Origin: Hyphomicrobiales bacterium
Lineage (GTDB): Bacteria; Pseudomonadota; Alphaproteobacteria; Rhizobiales; Aestuariivirgaceae
Direction: 5' to 3'
Length of the DNA stretch: 6,908 nucleotides
Assembly: GCA_026987255.1 (NCBI GenBank)
Contig: JALSNA010000453.1
Location: 1-6,908 of the forward strand
Shown here: one piece after another, positions 1 to 6,817 of the stretch
Numbering within the stretch: position 1 is the first letter of the stretch
Layout: each line of letters starts with the position of its first letter
Notes under the pieces: generated by a model
Told to the model about the DNA's origin: nothing
The model's input: the letters and a program-made list of their open reading frames with translations, nothing else
The model's database searches: none
Program-made: the position numbers and the translations under genes

Positions 1-7
1 TGCAGGC

Positions 8-174
8 CGAGCGCCAAAAATCGCCCACTCGGGGACAGCTCCGGGCAGAATGTTGGAGAGGTGGCCGAGTGGTCGAAGGCGCACTGGTTTTTGCTGGCGA
101 GCGCCAAAAATCGCCCACTCGGGGACAGCTCCGGGCAGAATATTGGAGAGGTGGCCGAGTGGTCGAAGGCGCAC
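8..174 (+). repeat. Partial tandem duplication of tRNA-Ser upstream region and 5' part (period 90)
   Basis: Bases 8-84 recur at 98-174 with a single mismatch (G at 52, A at 142), giving a 77-base repeat at a 90-base offset. Each copy contains about 47 bases of sequence upstream of the tRNA plus the first 30 bases of tRNA-Ser. The copies are joined by 13 unrelated bases (85-97). The offset equals the length of the intact tRNA gene (90 bases), which may be chance or may reflect unequal exchange. Because upstream flanking DNA is included, this looks like a local duplication and not a phage attachment-site duplication, which would normally copy the 3' part of a tRNA. More copies could lie left of the window. 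Confidence 0.9.
55..84 (+). pseudogene. Truncated 5' fragment of tRNA-Ser
   Basis: These 30 bases are identical to the first 30 bases of the intact tRNA-Ser at 145: the 5' acceptor strand GGAGAGG, the D arm and the first three bases of the anticodon stem (CAC, 82-84). Identity stops at 84 and a T-rich stretch (88-92) follows. No anticodon, variable arm, T arm or 3' acceptor strand follows, so it cannot fold into a tRNA. It is a remnant of the tandem duplication. Confidence 0.85.
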
Positions 175-234
175 GCCTGGAACGCGTGTAGGCGGGCAAC
201 CGTCTCGTGGGTTCGAATCCCACCCTCTCCGCCA
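145..234 (+). tRNA. tRNA-Ser, anticodon GGA
   Basis: This is a complete 90-base class II tRNA. The acceptor strands are GGAGAGG (145-151) and CCTCTCC (224-230), followed by discriminator G231 and an encoded CCA (232-234). The anticodon stem CACGC (172-176) pairs with GCGTG (184-188) around a seven-base loop with anticodon GGA at 179-181. A long variable arm (about 189-206) with a GC-rich stem identifies serine tRNA. The T arm is GTGGG (207-211) with CCCAC (219-223) around loop TTCGAAT. It decodes UCC and UCU. The immediate upstream sequence is shared with the truncated copy at 55-84. Confidence 0.97.
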
Positions 235-292
235 CCGCCGCGAGGATCCTGTTGAAGCTCGCGTGCCCGTGAAAATTTCCCGCCGCTCAATC

Positions 293-337
293 TTGTGCAA
301 CATCTTGCAATCTGCAAAAGTCCGGCCAGCTTTTGCA
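293..337 (+). promoter_or_regulatory. TGCAA-element cluster with perfect 8-bp inverted repeat upstream of fabA
   Basis: The 128 bases between the tRNA and fabA contain no gene. Within them are TTGTGCAA (293-300), TTGCAA (305-310), and a perfect inverted repeat TGCAAAAG (313-320) and CTTTTGCA (330-337) separated by nine bases with a GGCC core. The inverted repeat could be an operator for a dimeric regulator or an mRNA hairpin just before the fabA ribosome site (GAGGA, 353-357). No convincing -35/-10 pair could be assigned around it. Its role in regulating fabAB is inference from position. Confidence 0.45.
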
Positions 338-362
338 CCTTTTCAGATTGCCGAGGACACAG

Positions 363-881
363 ATGAGCAAGCGCCAATCCAGTTATGATTATGAGGAGCT
401 CCTGGCCTGCGGGCGGGGGGAGGTTTTCGGGCCGGGCAATGCCCAGTTGCCCCTGCCGCCCATGCTCATGTTCGACCGCATCACCAACATCACCGATGAG
501 GGCGGCCCCGGCGGCAAGGGCGAGATCCGCGCCGAGCTGGACATCCATCCCGATCTGTGGTTCTTCGCCTGCCATTTCAACGAGGATCCGGTCATGCCCG
601 GCTGCCTGGGGCTGGATGCCATGTGGCAGATGCTGGGGTTCTATCTCGGCTGGCTGGGCGCGCCGGGCCGCGGCCGCGCGCTGGGCGCGGGCGAGGTCAA
701 GTTCACCGGCCAGGTTCTGCCCACCGCCAGGCTGGTGGAATATGCCGTTTATCCAAAACGTGTTATCCTGCGCAAGCTCAACATGGGCATCGCCGACGCG
801 GAGCTCAAATGCGACGGCAAGCTGATCTACACCGCCAGGGATCTGCGCGTCGGTCTGTTCAAGCCCGAAGACATGGCCTGA
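363..881 (+). CDS. fabA: 3-hydroxydecanoyl-ACP dehydratase/isomerase FabA
   Basis: FabA dehydrates 3-hydroxydecanoyl-ACP and isomerises trans-2- to cis-3-decenoyl-ACP, the branch point of anaerobic unsaturated fatty acid synthesis in the cytoplasm. The product has 172 residues, the same length as E. coli FabA, and aligns with it nearly end to end. The hot-dog fold core is visible as [29 protein letters not shown] and [11 protein letters not shown]. The catalytic pair is His71 and Asp85 (H70/D84 in mature E. coli numbering). The ATG at 363 is preferred over an in-frame ATG at 333: GAGGA at 353-357 lies five bases upstream, and the N-terminus [14 protein letters not shown] matches the family start. 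It is followed 44 bases later by fabB, so the two very likely share a transcript. FabZ is excluded by length and by the FabA-specific core. Confidence 0.97.
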   Translation: MSKRQSSYDYEELLACGRGEVFGPGNAQLPLPPMLMFDRITNITDEGGPGGKGEIRAELDIHPDLWFFACHFNEDPVMPGCLGLDAMWQMLGFYLGWLGAPGRGRALGAGEVKFTGQVLPTARLVEYAVYPKRVILRKLNMGIADAELKCDGKLIYTARDLRVGLFKPEDMA

Positions 882-925
882 GGGCACATTGTAATCACAG
901 GAAAACCGGGAGGCGAAAGGGTGTC

Positions 926-2143
926 ATGAGACGCGTGGTGGTGACGGGACTGGGCATAGTCTCCAGCATCGGCAAGGATGCCGCCGAGGTGACGCAATCT
1001 CTCAAGGAGGCGAAATCCGGCATCGTGCGGGCGGAGGAACATGCCCGTCTGGGCTTTCGCAGCCAGGTGGAGGGCCGCCCCGCCCTGCGCCCGGAGGACG
1101 TGATCGACCGTCGCAAGATGCGCTTCATGGGCGATGGCGCCGGCTGGGCCTATGTCTCCATGCAGCAGGCCATCGCCGATGCCGGGCTGGAAGAGGCCGA
1201 TATCAGTCATGAGCGCACCGGCCTCATCGTCGGCACCGGTGGCCCCTCCACCCGCGCCATCGTCGCCGCCGCCGATACCACCCGCGAAAAGGGGCCGCGG
1301 CGCGTCGGCCCCTTCGTCGTGCCCAAGGCCATGAGCTCCACCGCCTCGGCCACCCTGTCCACCTATTTCCACATCAAGGGTGTGAGCTATTCCATCTCCT
1401 CGGCCTGCTCCACCTCCTCCCATTGCATCGGCAATGCCGCCGAGCTCATCCAGTGGGGCAAACAGGACATCATGTTCGCAGGTGGCGCGGAGGAGCTGGA
1501 CTGGACGCTTTCGGTGCTCTTCGACGCCATGGGCGCCATGTCGAGCAAATACAACGCCACGCCTCACAAGGCCTCGCGCGCCTATGATGCGGGCCGCGAT
1601 GGCTTCGTCATCGCCGGCGGCGGCGGCATGCTGGTGCTCGAGGAGCTGGAGCACGCAAAGGCGCGCGGCGCGAAAATCCATTGCGAGCTGGTGGGCTATG
1701 GCGCCACCTCCGACGGGTTCGACATGGTGGCCCCCTCCGGCGAGGGCGCGGTGCGCTGCATGAGACAGGCGCTGGAGGGGGTGGATTCGCCCATCGATTA
1801 CATCAATCCGCATGCCACCTCCACGGTCATCGGCGACCTGAAGGAAATCGAGGCCATCCGCGAGGTCTTCGGCGATGACATCCCGCCCATTTCGGCCACC
1901 AAGTCGCTCACCGGCCATTCCCTCGGTGGCGCGGGCGTGCAGGAATCCATCTATTCCATCCTCATGATGCAGGAGGGCTTCATCTGCGAATCGGCCAATA
2001 TCGAACAGCTCGACGAGGCCTTCGCCGATGTTCCCATCGTGCGCCAAAGGATGGATGATGCACGGCTCGACACGGTGCTGTCCAATTCCTTCGGCTTTGG
2101 CGGCACCAATGCCACCTTGGTGTTCCGCCGCTACAATGGCTGA
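926..2143 (+). CDS. fabB: 3-oxoacyl-ACP synthase I FabB (KAS I)
   Basis: FabB condenses malonyl-ACP with acyl-ACP and elongates the cis-3-decenoyl-ACP made by FabA, committing it to unsaturated fatty acids. The product has 405 residues (E. coli FabB has 406). The thiolase-fold active site is complete: nucleophile Cys161 in [12 protein letters not shown], His296 in NPHATST, Lys326 in SATKSLTGH and His331 in TGHSLGGAG. The C-terminal [15 protein letters not shown] is present. The stretches [18 protein letters not shown] and [21 protein letters not shown] match FabB more than FabF. The ATG at 926 is chosen because [16 protein letters not shown] is the family N-terminus. GGGAGG at 908-913 is somewhat distant and AAAGGG at 916-921 is close. 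The frame is open well upstream of 926, but that part is a shadow of fabA. The common downstream partner fabI is absent here; a penicillin-binding protein follows. Confidence 0.97.
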   Translation: MRRVVVTGLGIVSSIGKDAAEVTQSLKEAKSGIVRAEEHARLGFRSQVEGRPALRPEDVIDRRKMRFMGDGAGWAYVSMQQAIADAGLEEADISHERTGLIVGTGGPSTRAIVAAADTTREKGPRRVGPFVVPKAMSSTASATLSTYFHIKGVSYSISSACSTSSHCIGNAAELIQWGKQDIMFAGGAEELDWTLSVLFDAMGAMSSKYNATPHKASRAYDAGRDGFVIAGGGGMLVLEELEHAKARGAKIHCELVGYGATSDGFDMVAPSGEGAVRCMRQALEGVDSPIDYINPHATSTVIGDLKEIEAIREVFGDDIPPISATKSLTGHSLGGAGVQESIYSILMMQEGFICESANIEQLDEAFADVPIVRQRMDDARLDTVLSNSFGFGGTNATLVFRRYNG

Positions 2144-2270
2144 GGCGCTTTGGCAGGGACGGGCCATGATGCTGCCGTCTTTTTCGGGCCATTAATCGGC
2201 CATTCATGCGCCGCGGTCTATTCTCGGCTCCAGTCCGGAAAGCCCGCTCCCTCCCGCCTGCGGAAAAGAC

Positions 2271-4355
2271 ATGGCCCTGTTCAGGAAAAACAACAAGCCG
2301 CGCAAGAACACCGGTGGCAGGGGGGCCGCGCCCACGGGCAAGGGCGCGCGTGGCCGCAAGGCGCGCCGCCGGCACCGGCCCTTGATTTTCCGCCTTCTGT
2401 CCTGGGCCATGACGCTGGCTGTGTGGGGGGTCATCATCGCCGCGGCCTCCACGGCCTATGTCTTTTTCACCCTCGACAGCAAGGGGCTGTTTCACATCCC
2501 CGGCCGCAAGCCGGGCATCATGGTGGTCTCCGCCGATGGCCAGGTGGTGGCCGAGCGCGGCGCCTTCTTCGGTGACGAGGCGCGCATCTCCGAGCTGCCG
2601 CGCTATCTGCCCCAGGCCGTCATCGCCATCGAGGACCGCCGCTTCTATCACCACTTCGGCATCGACCCCATAGGCCTCTCCCGCGCCATGATCCGCAATC
2701 TGCGCGCCGGGCACGTGGTGCAGGGCGGCTCCACCCTGACCCAGCAATTGGCCAAGAATCTGTTTCTGAAGCCCGAGCGCACCTTGTGGCGCAAGTTCCA
2801 GGAGGCCGTCCTGGCCCTGTGGCTGGAGAGCCGCTATTCCAAGGATGAAATCCTGCAACTCTATCTCAACCGGGTCTATTTCGGCGGCAAGGCCTTCGGC
2901 GTCGAGAAGGCGGCCAGGGAGTTTTTCGGCAAGTCCGCGCGCGATGTCACCCTGGGCGAGGCCGCCATGCTGGCCGCCACCCTGAAGGCCCCCACCCGCT
3001 ACAATCCGGTGCGCCATCCAAAACGCGCCAGACAGCGCGCCAGGCTGGTCATCCAGGCCATGGTGCGCGAAGGCTTCATCACCCCCGAAGAGGCCAGGGG
3101 AGCCCTGCGTGGGGCGAAAACCGTCAAGCCCTCCAATTATGTCCCGGCCAGCCAGTATATCGTTGACTGGGTGATGGAGCAGCTGCCCGATCTGATCGGT
3201 GATTTCAATGAATCCATCGTGGTGGAAACCACCCTGGATTACCGCCTGCAAAAGCTGTCGGAAAAGGCCATCGTGCGCACAATCGCCAAATATGGCCGCA
3301 AGAAGAAGGTCTCCCAGGGCGCGCTGGTGGTGCTCGATACGAAAGGCGCTCTGAAGGCCATGGTCGGCGGGCGCTCCTACAAGCGCAGCCAGTTCAACCG
3401 CGCCATCCATGCCCAGCGCCAGCCCGGCTCGGCCTTCAAGCCCTTCGTCTATCTCACCGCCATCGAACAGGGCTACACGCCCGACAGCGTGGAAGAGGAC
3501 GCCCCTGTGCGCATCGGCAAATACAGGCCGCGCAACTATGGCCACAGGTATCGCGGCCGGGTCACCCTGCGCACCGCCCTGGCCCTGTCGCTCAACACCG
3601 TGGCGGTGAAACTGTGCGCTGCCGTGGGGCCGGAGAATGTCGTCATGACCGCCAACCGGCTGGGCATCAGCTCGCCGCTGCAGCCTGTCGCCTCGCTGGC
3701 GCTGGGCACCTCGGAGGTCAACCTTCTGGAGCTGACCGGGGCCTATGCGCCCTTCGCCAATGGCGGCAAGGCCATCGTGCCCTATATCGTCACCCGCATC
3801 ACCACCCGCAAGGGCAAGGTGCTCTATGAGCGCAAGGGCTCCGGCCTGGGCACGGTGATCAACGATTATGACCTGGGGGCGATGAACGACATGATGCGCG
3901 CCGTCGTCACCTCCGGCACCGGGCGGCGCGCCCGCCTGCCCGGACGCGACATCGGCGGCAAGACCGGCACCAGCCAGAACTATCGCGATGCCTGGTTCAT
4001 CGGCTATTCCGCCCAGCTCATCGGCGGCGTGTGGCTGGGCAACGATGACAACTCCCCAACCCGCCGCGTCACCGGCGGCTCGCTGCCCGCCCAGGTATGG
4101 AAAACCGTCATGCAGGCCGCCCACAAGGGGCTGCCGCGCCTGCCCCTGCCGGGAGACTATCAGCGTGATGATTGGGGAGCGCCTCAGGACATGGGCGAAG
4201 AGCGCATGGCGGCAAACGACAACCGCCGCCGCGGCGGCCTGTTTGGCGTCCTCAACAGCATTTTCGGCGCTGGAGAACGCCATGCCCCACGGCCACGCCG
4301 CGAAAGAGCCGCTCCCCGCAAGATCCAGAACTTCGGCCCGGCGCGGCGCAATTGA
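2271..4355 (+). CDS. Bifunctional class A penicillin-binding protein (PBP1A family)
   Basis: This inner-membrane enzyme polymerises lipid II into glycan strands and cross-links the stem peptides in the periplasm. It has 694 residues. A very basic cytoplasmic N-terminus (1-40) precedes one membrane helix (about 44-66). A GT51 glycosyltransferase domain follows (about 90-265), with IEDRRFYHHFG carrying catalytic Glu121, GGSTLTQQLAKN at 152-163, and KDEILQLYLNRVYFG. The transpeptidase domain (about 345-610) has SAFK with Ser387 and Lys390, SLN at 440-442 and KTG at 564-566. All catalytic motifs are intact. It is shorter than E. coli PBP1A (about 850 residues), and little extra sequence lies between the two domains, so the inserted OB-type domain is probably missing. 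The tail after 640 is Arg-rich and likely disordered. A weak ribosome site, GGAAAAG (2262-2268), precedes the ATG. The 127-base gap after fabB shows no clear terminator or promoter. It is comparable to mrcA/ponA genes, but the exact symbol is uncertain. Confidence 0.95.
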   Translation: MALFRKNNKPRKNTGGRGAAPTGKGARGRKARRRHRPLIFRLLSWAMTLAVWGVIIAAASTAYVFFTLDSKGLFHIPGRKPGIMVVSADGQVVAERGAFFGDEARISELPRYLPQAVIAIEDRRFYHHFGIDPIGLSRAMIRNLRAGHVVQGGSTLTQQLAKNLFLKPERTLWRKFQEAVLALWLESRYSKDEILQLYLNRVYFGGKAFGVEKAAREFFGKSARDVTLGEAAMLAATLKAPTRYNPVRHPKRARQRARLVIQAMVREGFITPEEARGALRGAKTVKPSNYVPASQYIVDWVMEQLPDLIGDFNESIVVETTLDYRLQKLSEKAIVRTIAKYGRKKKVSQGALVVLDTKGALKAMVGGRSYKRSQFNRAIHAQRQPGSAFKPFVYLTAIEQGYTPDSVEEDAPVRIGKYRPRNYGHRYRGRVTLRTALALSLNTVAVKLCAAVGPENVVMTANRLGISSPLQPVASLALGTSEVNLLELTGAYAPFANGGKAIVPYIVTRITTRKGKVLYERKGSGLGTVINDYDLGAMNDMMRAVVTSGTGRRARLPGRDIGGKTGTSQNYRDAWFIGYSAQLIGGVWLGNDDNSPTRRVTGGSLPAQVWKTVMQAAHKGLPRLPLPGDYQRDDWGAPQDMGEERMAANDNRRRGGLFGVLNSIFGAGERHAPRPRRERAAPRKIQNFGPARRN

Positions 4356-4389
4356 CCACCCGCCCCTCATGGGAGCGCCCGCTTCGGGC

Positions 4390-4418
4390 TTGCAGGCACA
4401 TAAGGAAACCTTTATGAC
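4390..4418 (+). promoter_or_regulatory. Candidate metK promoter overlapped by an 18-bp palindromic operator
   Basis: A good promoter is TTGCAG (4390-4395), a 17-base spacer and TATGAC (4413-4418), which predicts a start near 4425 and a metK leader of about 75 bases. The spacer and -10 box are covered by the imperfect palindrome CATAAGGAA/ACCTTTATG (4399-4416). Its right half reads CATAAAGGT on the other strand. A palindrome placed across spacer and -10 is where a repressor would act. From memory, ArsR-type regulators of the methionine/SAM cycle (SahR/SamR) use CATAAAGA-like palindromes, so repression of metK by such a protein is a reasonable but unverified inference. Confidence 0.55.
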
Positions 4419-4421
4419 TTT

Positions 4422-4450
4422 TTCAGGCTCTGCCCGCGCCTGAACCGGGC
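4422..4450 (+). promoter_or_regulatory. Mutually exclusive hairpins in the metK leader
   Basis: TTCAGGC (4422-4428) pairs perfectly with GCCTGAA (4438-4444) around nine bases. The loop segment GCCCG (4432-4436) can instead pair with CGGGC (4446-4450), which would break the first stem. The two cannot form together as an H-type pseudoknot, because only one base (4445) would have to span a seven-pair stem. They lie at or just after the predicted transcript start. It could be an RNA switch or a chance pairing in GC-rich DNA. It does not match the SAM-II or SAM/SAH riboswitch patterns I remember. Confidence 0.3.
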
Positions 4451-4500
4451 GTGGGCCACAGGCCGCCAATCCGCAGCAAATTCCAGGGAGCCCAACACCC

Positions 4501-5694
4501 GTGACCCGTCAGAATTATCTCTTCACCAGCGAATCCGTCTCCGAGGGCCATCCGGACAAGGTCTGCGACCGCATTTCCGACGAGATCATCGATCTGTTCT
4601 ACCGCGAGGCCGCCGCCAGCGGCTATGACGCCGCCGCGGTGCGCTGCGCCGCCGAGTGCCTGGCCACCACCAACCGCGTGGTCATCGCCGGCGAGACGCG
4701 CGGGCCGGGGGCCATCACCCATGAGCGCATCATCGAGACGGCGCGCAACGCCATCCGCGACATCGGCTACGAGCAGGAAGGTTTCCACTGGCAAAAGGCC
4801 GAGGTGGAGGTGCTGCTCCATGCCCAGTCCGCCGATATCGCCCAGGGTGTGGACGCAGCCGGCAACAAGGACGAGGGCGCGGGCGATCAGGGCATCATGT
4901 TCGGCTATGCCTGCACCGAGACGCCGGAGCTGATGCCCGCGCCGCTGTTCTACTCCCACCGCATCCTGCACAACCTGGCCAAGGCGCGCCATTCCGGCGC
5001 GGAGCCCAAGCTGGGCCCCGATTCCAAGAGCCAGCTCACCTTGCGCTACGAGAACGACAAGCCGGTGGAGGTGCGCCAGATCGTCGTCTCGCACCAGCAT
5101 CTGGACGAGGATCTGACCTCCGAGGACATGCGCGCCATCATTGAGCCCTATGTGCGCGAAACCCTGCCCGGCGGCTGGATCACGCCGCAGACCGAATGGC
5201 ACATCAACCCGACCGGCAAGTTCTTCATCGGCGGGCCCGATGGCGATACCGGCCTGACCGGGCGCAAGATCATCGTCGATACCTACGGTGGCGCCGCCCC
5301 CCACGGCGGCGGGGCCTTCTCCGGCAAGGATCCCACCAAGGTGGACCGTTCGGCCGCCTATGCGGCGCGCTACCTGGCCAAGAACGTGGTGGCTGCCGGG
5401 CTGGCCGAGCGCTGCACCATCCAGCTGTCCTATGCCATCGGTGTTGCCCGGCCGCTGTCGCTCTACGTGGATCTGCACGAGACCGGCCAGGTGGACGAGG
5501 CGCGGCTGGAGGAAATCCTGCCCGAGCTCATGGACCTGCGCCCGCGCGGCATCCGCGAGCATCTGCACCTGAACCGGCCCATCTACGCGCGCACCTCCGC
5601 CTATGGCCATTTCGGCCGCGAGCCGCAGGCCGATGGCGGCTTTTCGTGGGAAAGAACCGATCTGGTGGAAGCCCTGAAATCCGCCCTGTCCTGA
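4501..5694 (+). CDS. metK: S-adenosylmethionine synthetase MetK
   Basis: MetK makes S-adenosylmethionine from methionine and ATP, releasing phosphate and pyrophosphate. It is a cytoplasmic enzyme that supplies nearly all methylation reactions. The product has 397 residues, normal for the family. The N-terminal [20 protein letters not shown] carries the ATP-binding His17. The first signature [12 protein letters not shown] lies at 126-137 and the second, [16 protein letters not shown], at 269-284, holding the glycine-rich and Lys/Asp residues used for substrate and metal binding. The three-fold domain pattern continues to the C-terminal AYGHFGRE. The start is GTG at 4501, supported by AGGGAG (4485-4490) ten bases upstream and by the family N-terminus; no better ATG exists. 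The 145 bases before it carry its own promoter and palindrome, so it is probably transcribed apart from the penicillin-binding protein gene. It ends before a hairpin terminator. Confidence 0.97.
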   Translation: MTRQNYLFTSESVSEGHPDKVCDRISDEIIDLFYREAAASGYDAAAVRCAAECLATTNRVVIAGETRGPGAITHERIIETARNAIRDIGYEQEGFHWQKAEVEVLLHAQSADIAQGVDAAGNKDEGAGDQGIMFGYACTETPELMPAPLFYSHRILHNLAKARHSGAEPKLGPDSKSQLTLRYENDKPVEVRQIVVSHQHLDEDLTSEDMRAIIEPYVRETLPGGWITPQTEWHINPTGKFFIGGPDGDTGLTGRKIIVDTYGGAAPHGGGAFSGKDPTKVDRSAAYAARYLAKNVVAAGLAERCTIQLSYAIGVARPLSLYVDLHETGQVDEARLEEILPELMDLRPRGIREHLHLNRPIYARTSAYGHFGREPQADGGFSWERTDLVEALKSALS

Positions 5695-5723
5695 AGCGGC
5701 CAGAAGCTGCTCGTTTTCACATG

Positions 5724-5756
5724 AAAAAACCGCGCCCTGGTGATGGCGCGGGGTTT
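5724..5756. terminator. Probable bidirectional rho-independent terminator
   Basis: CCGCGCC (5730-5736) pairs with GGCGCGG (5745-5751) around an eight-base loop. On the plus strand the stem is followed by GGTTTA, a short U tract, 36 bases after the metK stop. On the minus strand it is followed by six T (complement of A at 5724-5729), which makes a stronger terminator for the rhodanese operon coming from the right. It therefore sits where two convergent units meet. Confidence 0.8.
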
Positions 5757-5792
5757 ATGGGTCTACGCCCTAAAACCACGTGTGCGCGTTCC

Positions 5793-5855
5793 TTCTCATC
5801 CTCTGCCAACCACCCAAGTCATGGGAGACTGCGGGTGGTTGGCAGGGGGTGAGGA
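5793..5855. repeat. Long intergenic inverted repeat (23-bp arms)
   Basis: Bases 5793-5815 pair with 5833-5855 without a gap: 20 Watson-Crick pairs plus three G-U pairs (as plus-strand RNA). The inner 13 pairs, CTGCCAACCACCC with GGGTGGTTGGCAG, are perfect. The 17-base loop contains a further small stem, AGTC (5817-5820) with GACT (5827-5830). It lies between the metK terminator and the end of the exported rhodanese gene, separate from the terminator hairpin and with no T run on either side. It may be a REP- or MITE-like repeat, a processed RNA or an mRNA 3' stabiliser. No coding role or target-site duplication is visible. Confidence 0.8.
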
Positions 5856-5888
5856 TGGTCTTTATGACAGTCGATGGAGATGCCCGGG

Positions 5889-6332
5889 TCATTTCCCCTT
5901 GTAGGGGATCATGGGCAGCCCCTCGGCCTTCCAGCCCTTGCCCTTGGGGCCGCCAAAGACGCCGCCGGCCACGTCGATGACGTGCGTCCAGCCGCGCTTG
6001 GCCAGTTCCCTGGCCACAAATTCGGAGCGCGCTCCGGTGGCGCACATGAAGGCCACCGGCCGGGTCTTGTCGCCGCCGGTAAGCTCCCTCAGCTTGGCCA
6101 GAAAGGTGGGGGCCAGTTCGATGGGATGCGCGCCATCGGGAATGCCGGTCTCTTTCCATTCATCCGGGGTGCGCACGTCGATGAGCAGCACCTCGCCTTT
6201 TTTGGCCTTGTCATGCACTTGCTCAGGATCCATGACCGTGATGGCCGGTTCCTTGGCCAGAGCAAAGGCCGGGGTGAGCATCAGGGCCGCCGCGCCCGCC
6301 ATGAGGCCTCTGCGTGAAATGGGTGCCGTCAT
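5889..6332 (-). CDS. Exported single-domain rhodanese-like sulfurtransferase
   Basis: This 147-residue protein has an N-terminal signal (1-26): SRRGLM resembles a twin-arginine motif, followed by an Ala-rich hydrophobic run and a likely signal peptidase site after AFALA. The rest is one rhodanese domain (about 30-147) with LIDVRTPDEW and the catalytic loop CATGAR, where Cys97 would carry a persulfide. Such proteins move sulfane sulfur to thiols or cyanide; the in vivo substrate is unknown. Mature protein would act in the periplasm. The start is supported by GGAGA (6341-6345) eight bases upstream. It lies 28 bases behind a paralogous cytoplasmic rhodanese and is probably co-transcribed with it. 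Shared positions (LTGGDK, CATG.R, GW, ID, G, GLP) indicate a gene duplication. The family is clear, the physiological role is not. Confidence 0.9.
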   Translation of the reverse strand: MTAPISRRGLMAGAAALMLTPAFALAKEPAITVMDPEQVHDKAKKGEVLLIDVRTPDEWKETGIPDGAHPIELAPTFLAKLRELTGGDKTRPVAFMCATGARSEFVARELAKRGWTHVIDVAGGVFGGPKGKGWKAEGLPMIPYKGK

Positions 6333-6360
6333 TGGTCTGTTCTCCGGTTTGTGGCTGAAA

Positions 6361-6744
6361 TCAGCCGTTCCAGGGTTTCACCGGCAGGCCGGAGCGAATC
6401 CAGCCCGGTGAGGAAAAGTTGCCCATCATGCCGTCGGTGACATCGATGATATTGTCCCAGCCATGGCCTTTCAGGGCGCGCACGAGCTGTGCGGTGCGTG
6501 AGCCGGTGGCGCAGATGAAGGCAATCTTTTTGCCCTTGTCGCCGCCGGTGAGCTGCTCCAGCCGGGCGAGGAAATTGGGATCGTTGAGGGAGATGGTCTC
6601 GGCCCCCTCGGCTATGCCGGACTTGCGCCACTCCATGGGCGTGCGCACGTCCACCAGGACGATTTCGCCCTTGCCCAGGGCCTCGTGGGCCTCCCTGGCG
6701 GTCATGACCTCTCCGGCCGGTTGGGGTTTGAGAAAATTGAACAT
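6361..6744 (-). CDS. Cytoplasmic single-domain rhodanese-like sulfurtransferase
   Basis: This 127-residue protein is essentially one rhodanese domain: VLVDVRTPMEW near the N-terminus, LNDPNFLARLEQLTGGDKGKK in the middle, and the catalytic loop CATGSR with Cys78, which would form the persulfide. No signal peptide or membrane segment is visible, so it should stay in the cytoplasm. The frame is open 12 codons further upstream to an ATG at 6780, but ATG 6744 (MFNFLKPQPAGEVMTAREAH) has AAGGGAA (6751-6757) six bases before it and is the better start. It is the first gene of a two-gene minus-strand operon; its paralogue downstream is exported. Together they could handle sulfane sulfur on both sides of the inner membrane. 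That is inference from localisation alone. Confidence 0.9.
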   Translation of the reverse strand: MFNFLKPQPAGEVMTAREAHEALGKGEIVLVDVRTPMEWRKSGIAEGAETISLNDPNFLARLEQLTGGDKGKKIAFICATGSRTAQLVRALKGHGWDNIIDVTDGMMGNFSSPGWIRSGLPVKPWNG

Positions 6745-6817
6745 GCTTCGTTCCCTTGTTCTTGCTGCGCGCGATTCCATGCGCCGTCATCCTGTCGCAA
6801 ATGCGGCGCCCGACGCC

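Noticed and set aside
88..110. T-run/A-run inverted repeat around GGCGAGCGCC at the duplication junction as a terminator
   Set aside because: The T run precedes the stem and A's follow it on the plus strand, and the same holds on the minus strand. The loop is too tight, so it is not a terminator.
50..388. Overlapping open frames across the tRNA and leader region, including one reading VAEWSKAH
   Set aside because: This is the familiar spurious translation of tRNA-Ser sequence and its partial copy. There is no ribosome site and the frame runs through a tRNA.
4377..4389. Small hairpin GCCCG-CTT-CGGGC as a terminator after the penicillin-binding protein gene
   Set aside because: It has only five pairs and is followed by TTGCAG without a T run, so it is too weak to call. 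Those bases serve better as the metK -35 box.
4377..4420. SAM-II or SAM/SAH riboswitch upstream of metK, suggested by GGCTTGCAGGCACAT
   Set aside because: The fragment loosely resembles the SAM-II core, but the matching 5' stem strand and the later CTAAAAG-like segment are missing. The bases also form the -35 region and the operator palindrome.
827..5610. Very long antisense open frames opposite fabB, the penicillin-binding protein gene and metK (up to about 830 codons)
   Set aside because: They are shadows caused by GC-rich third positions of real genes with complete catalytic motifs on the plus strand. The antisense products are low-complexity Gly/Ala/His-rich sequences with no recognisable domain.
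5750..5806. Nine-codon minus-strand reading frame MRRNAHTWF near the long hairpin, as a leader peptide before the terminator
   Set aside because: No downstream gene on that strand could be attenuated; metK is convergent. The frame is short enough to be chance.
6781..6809. Inverted repeat GCGCCG/CGGCGC in the leader of the rhodanese operon
   Set aside because: Six-base GC-only arms with a 17-base gap are expected by chance in DNA of this composition.
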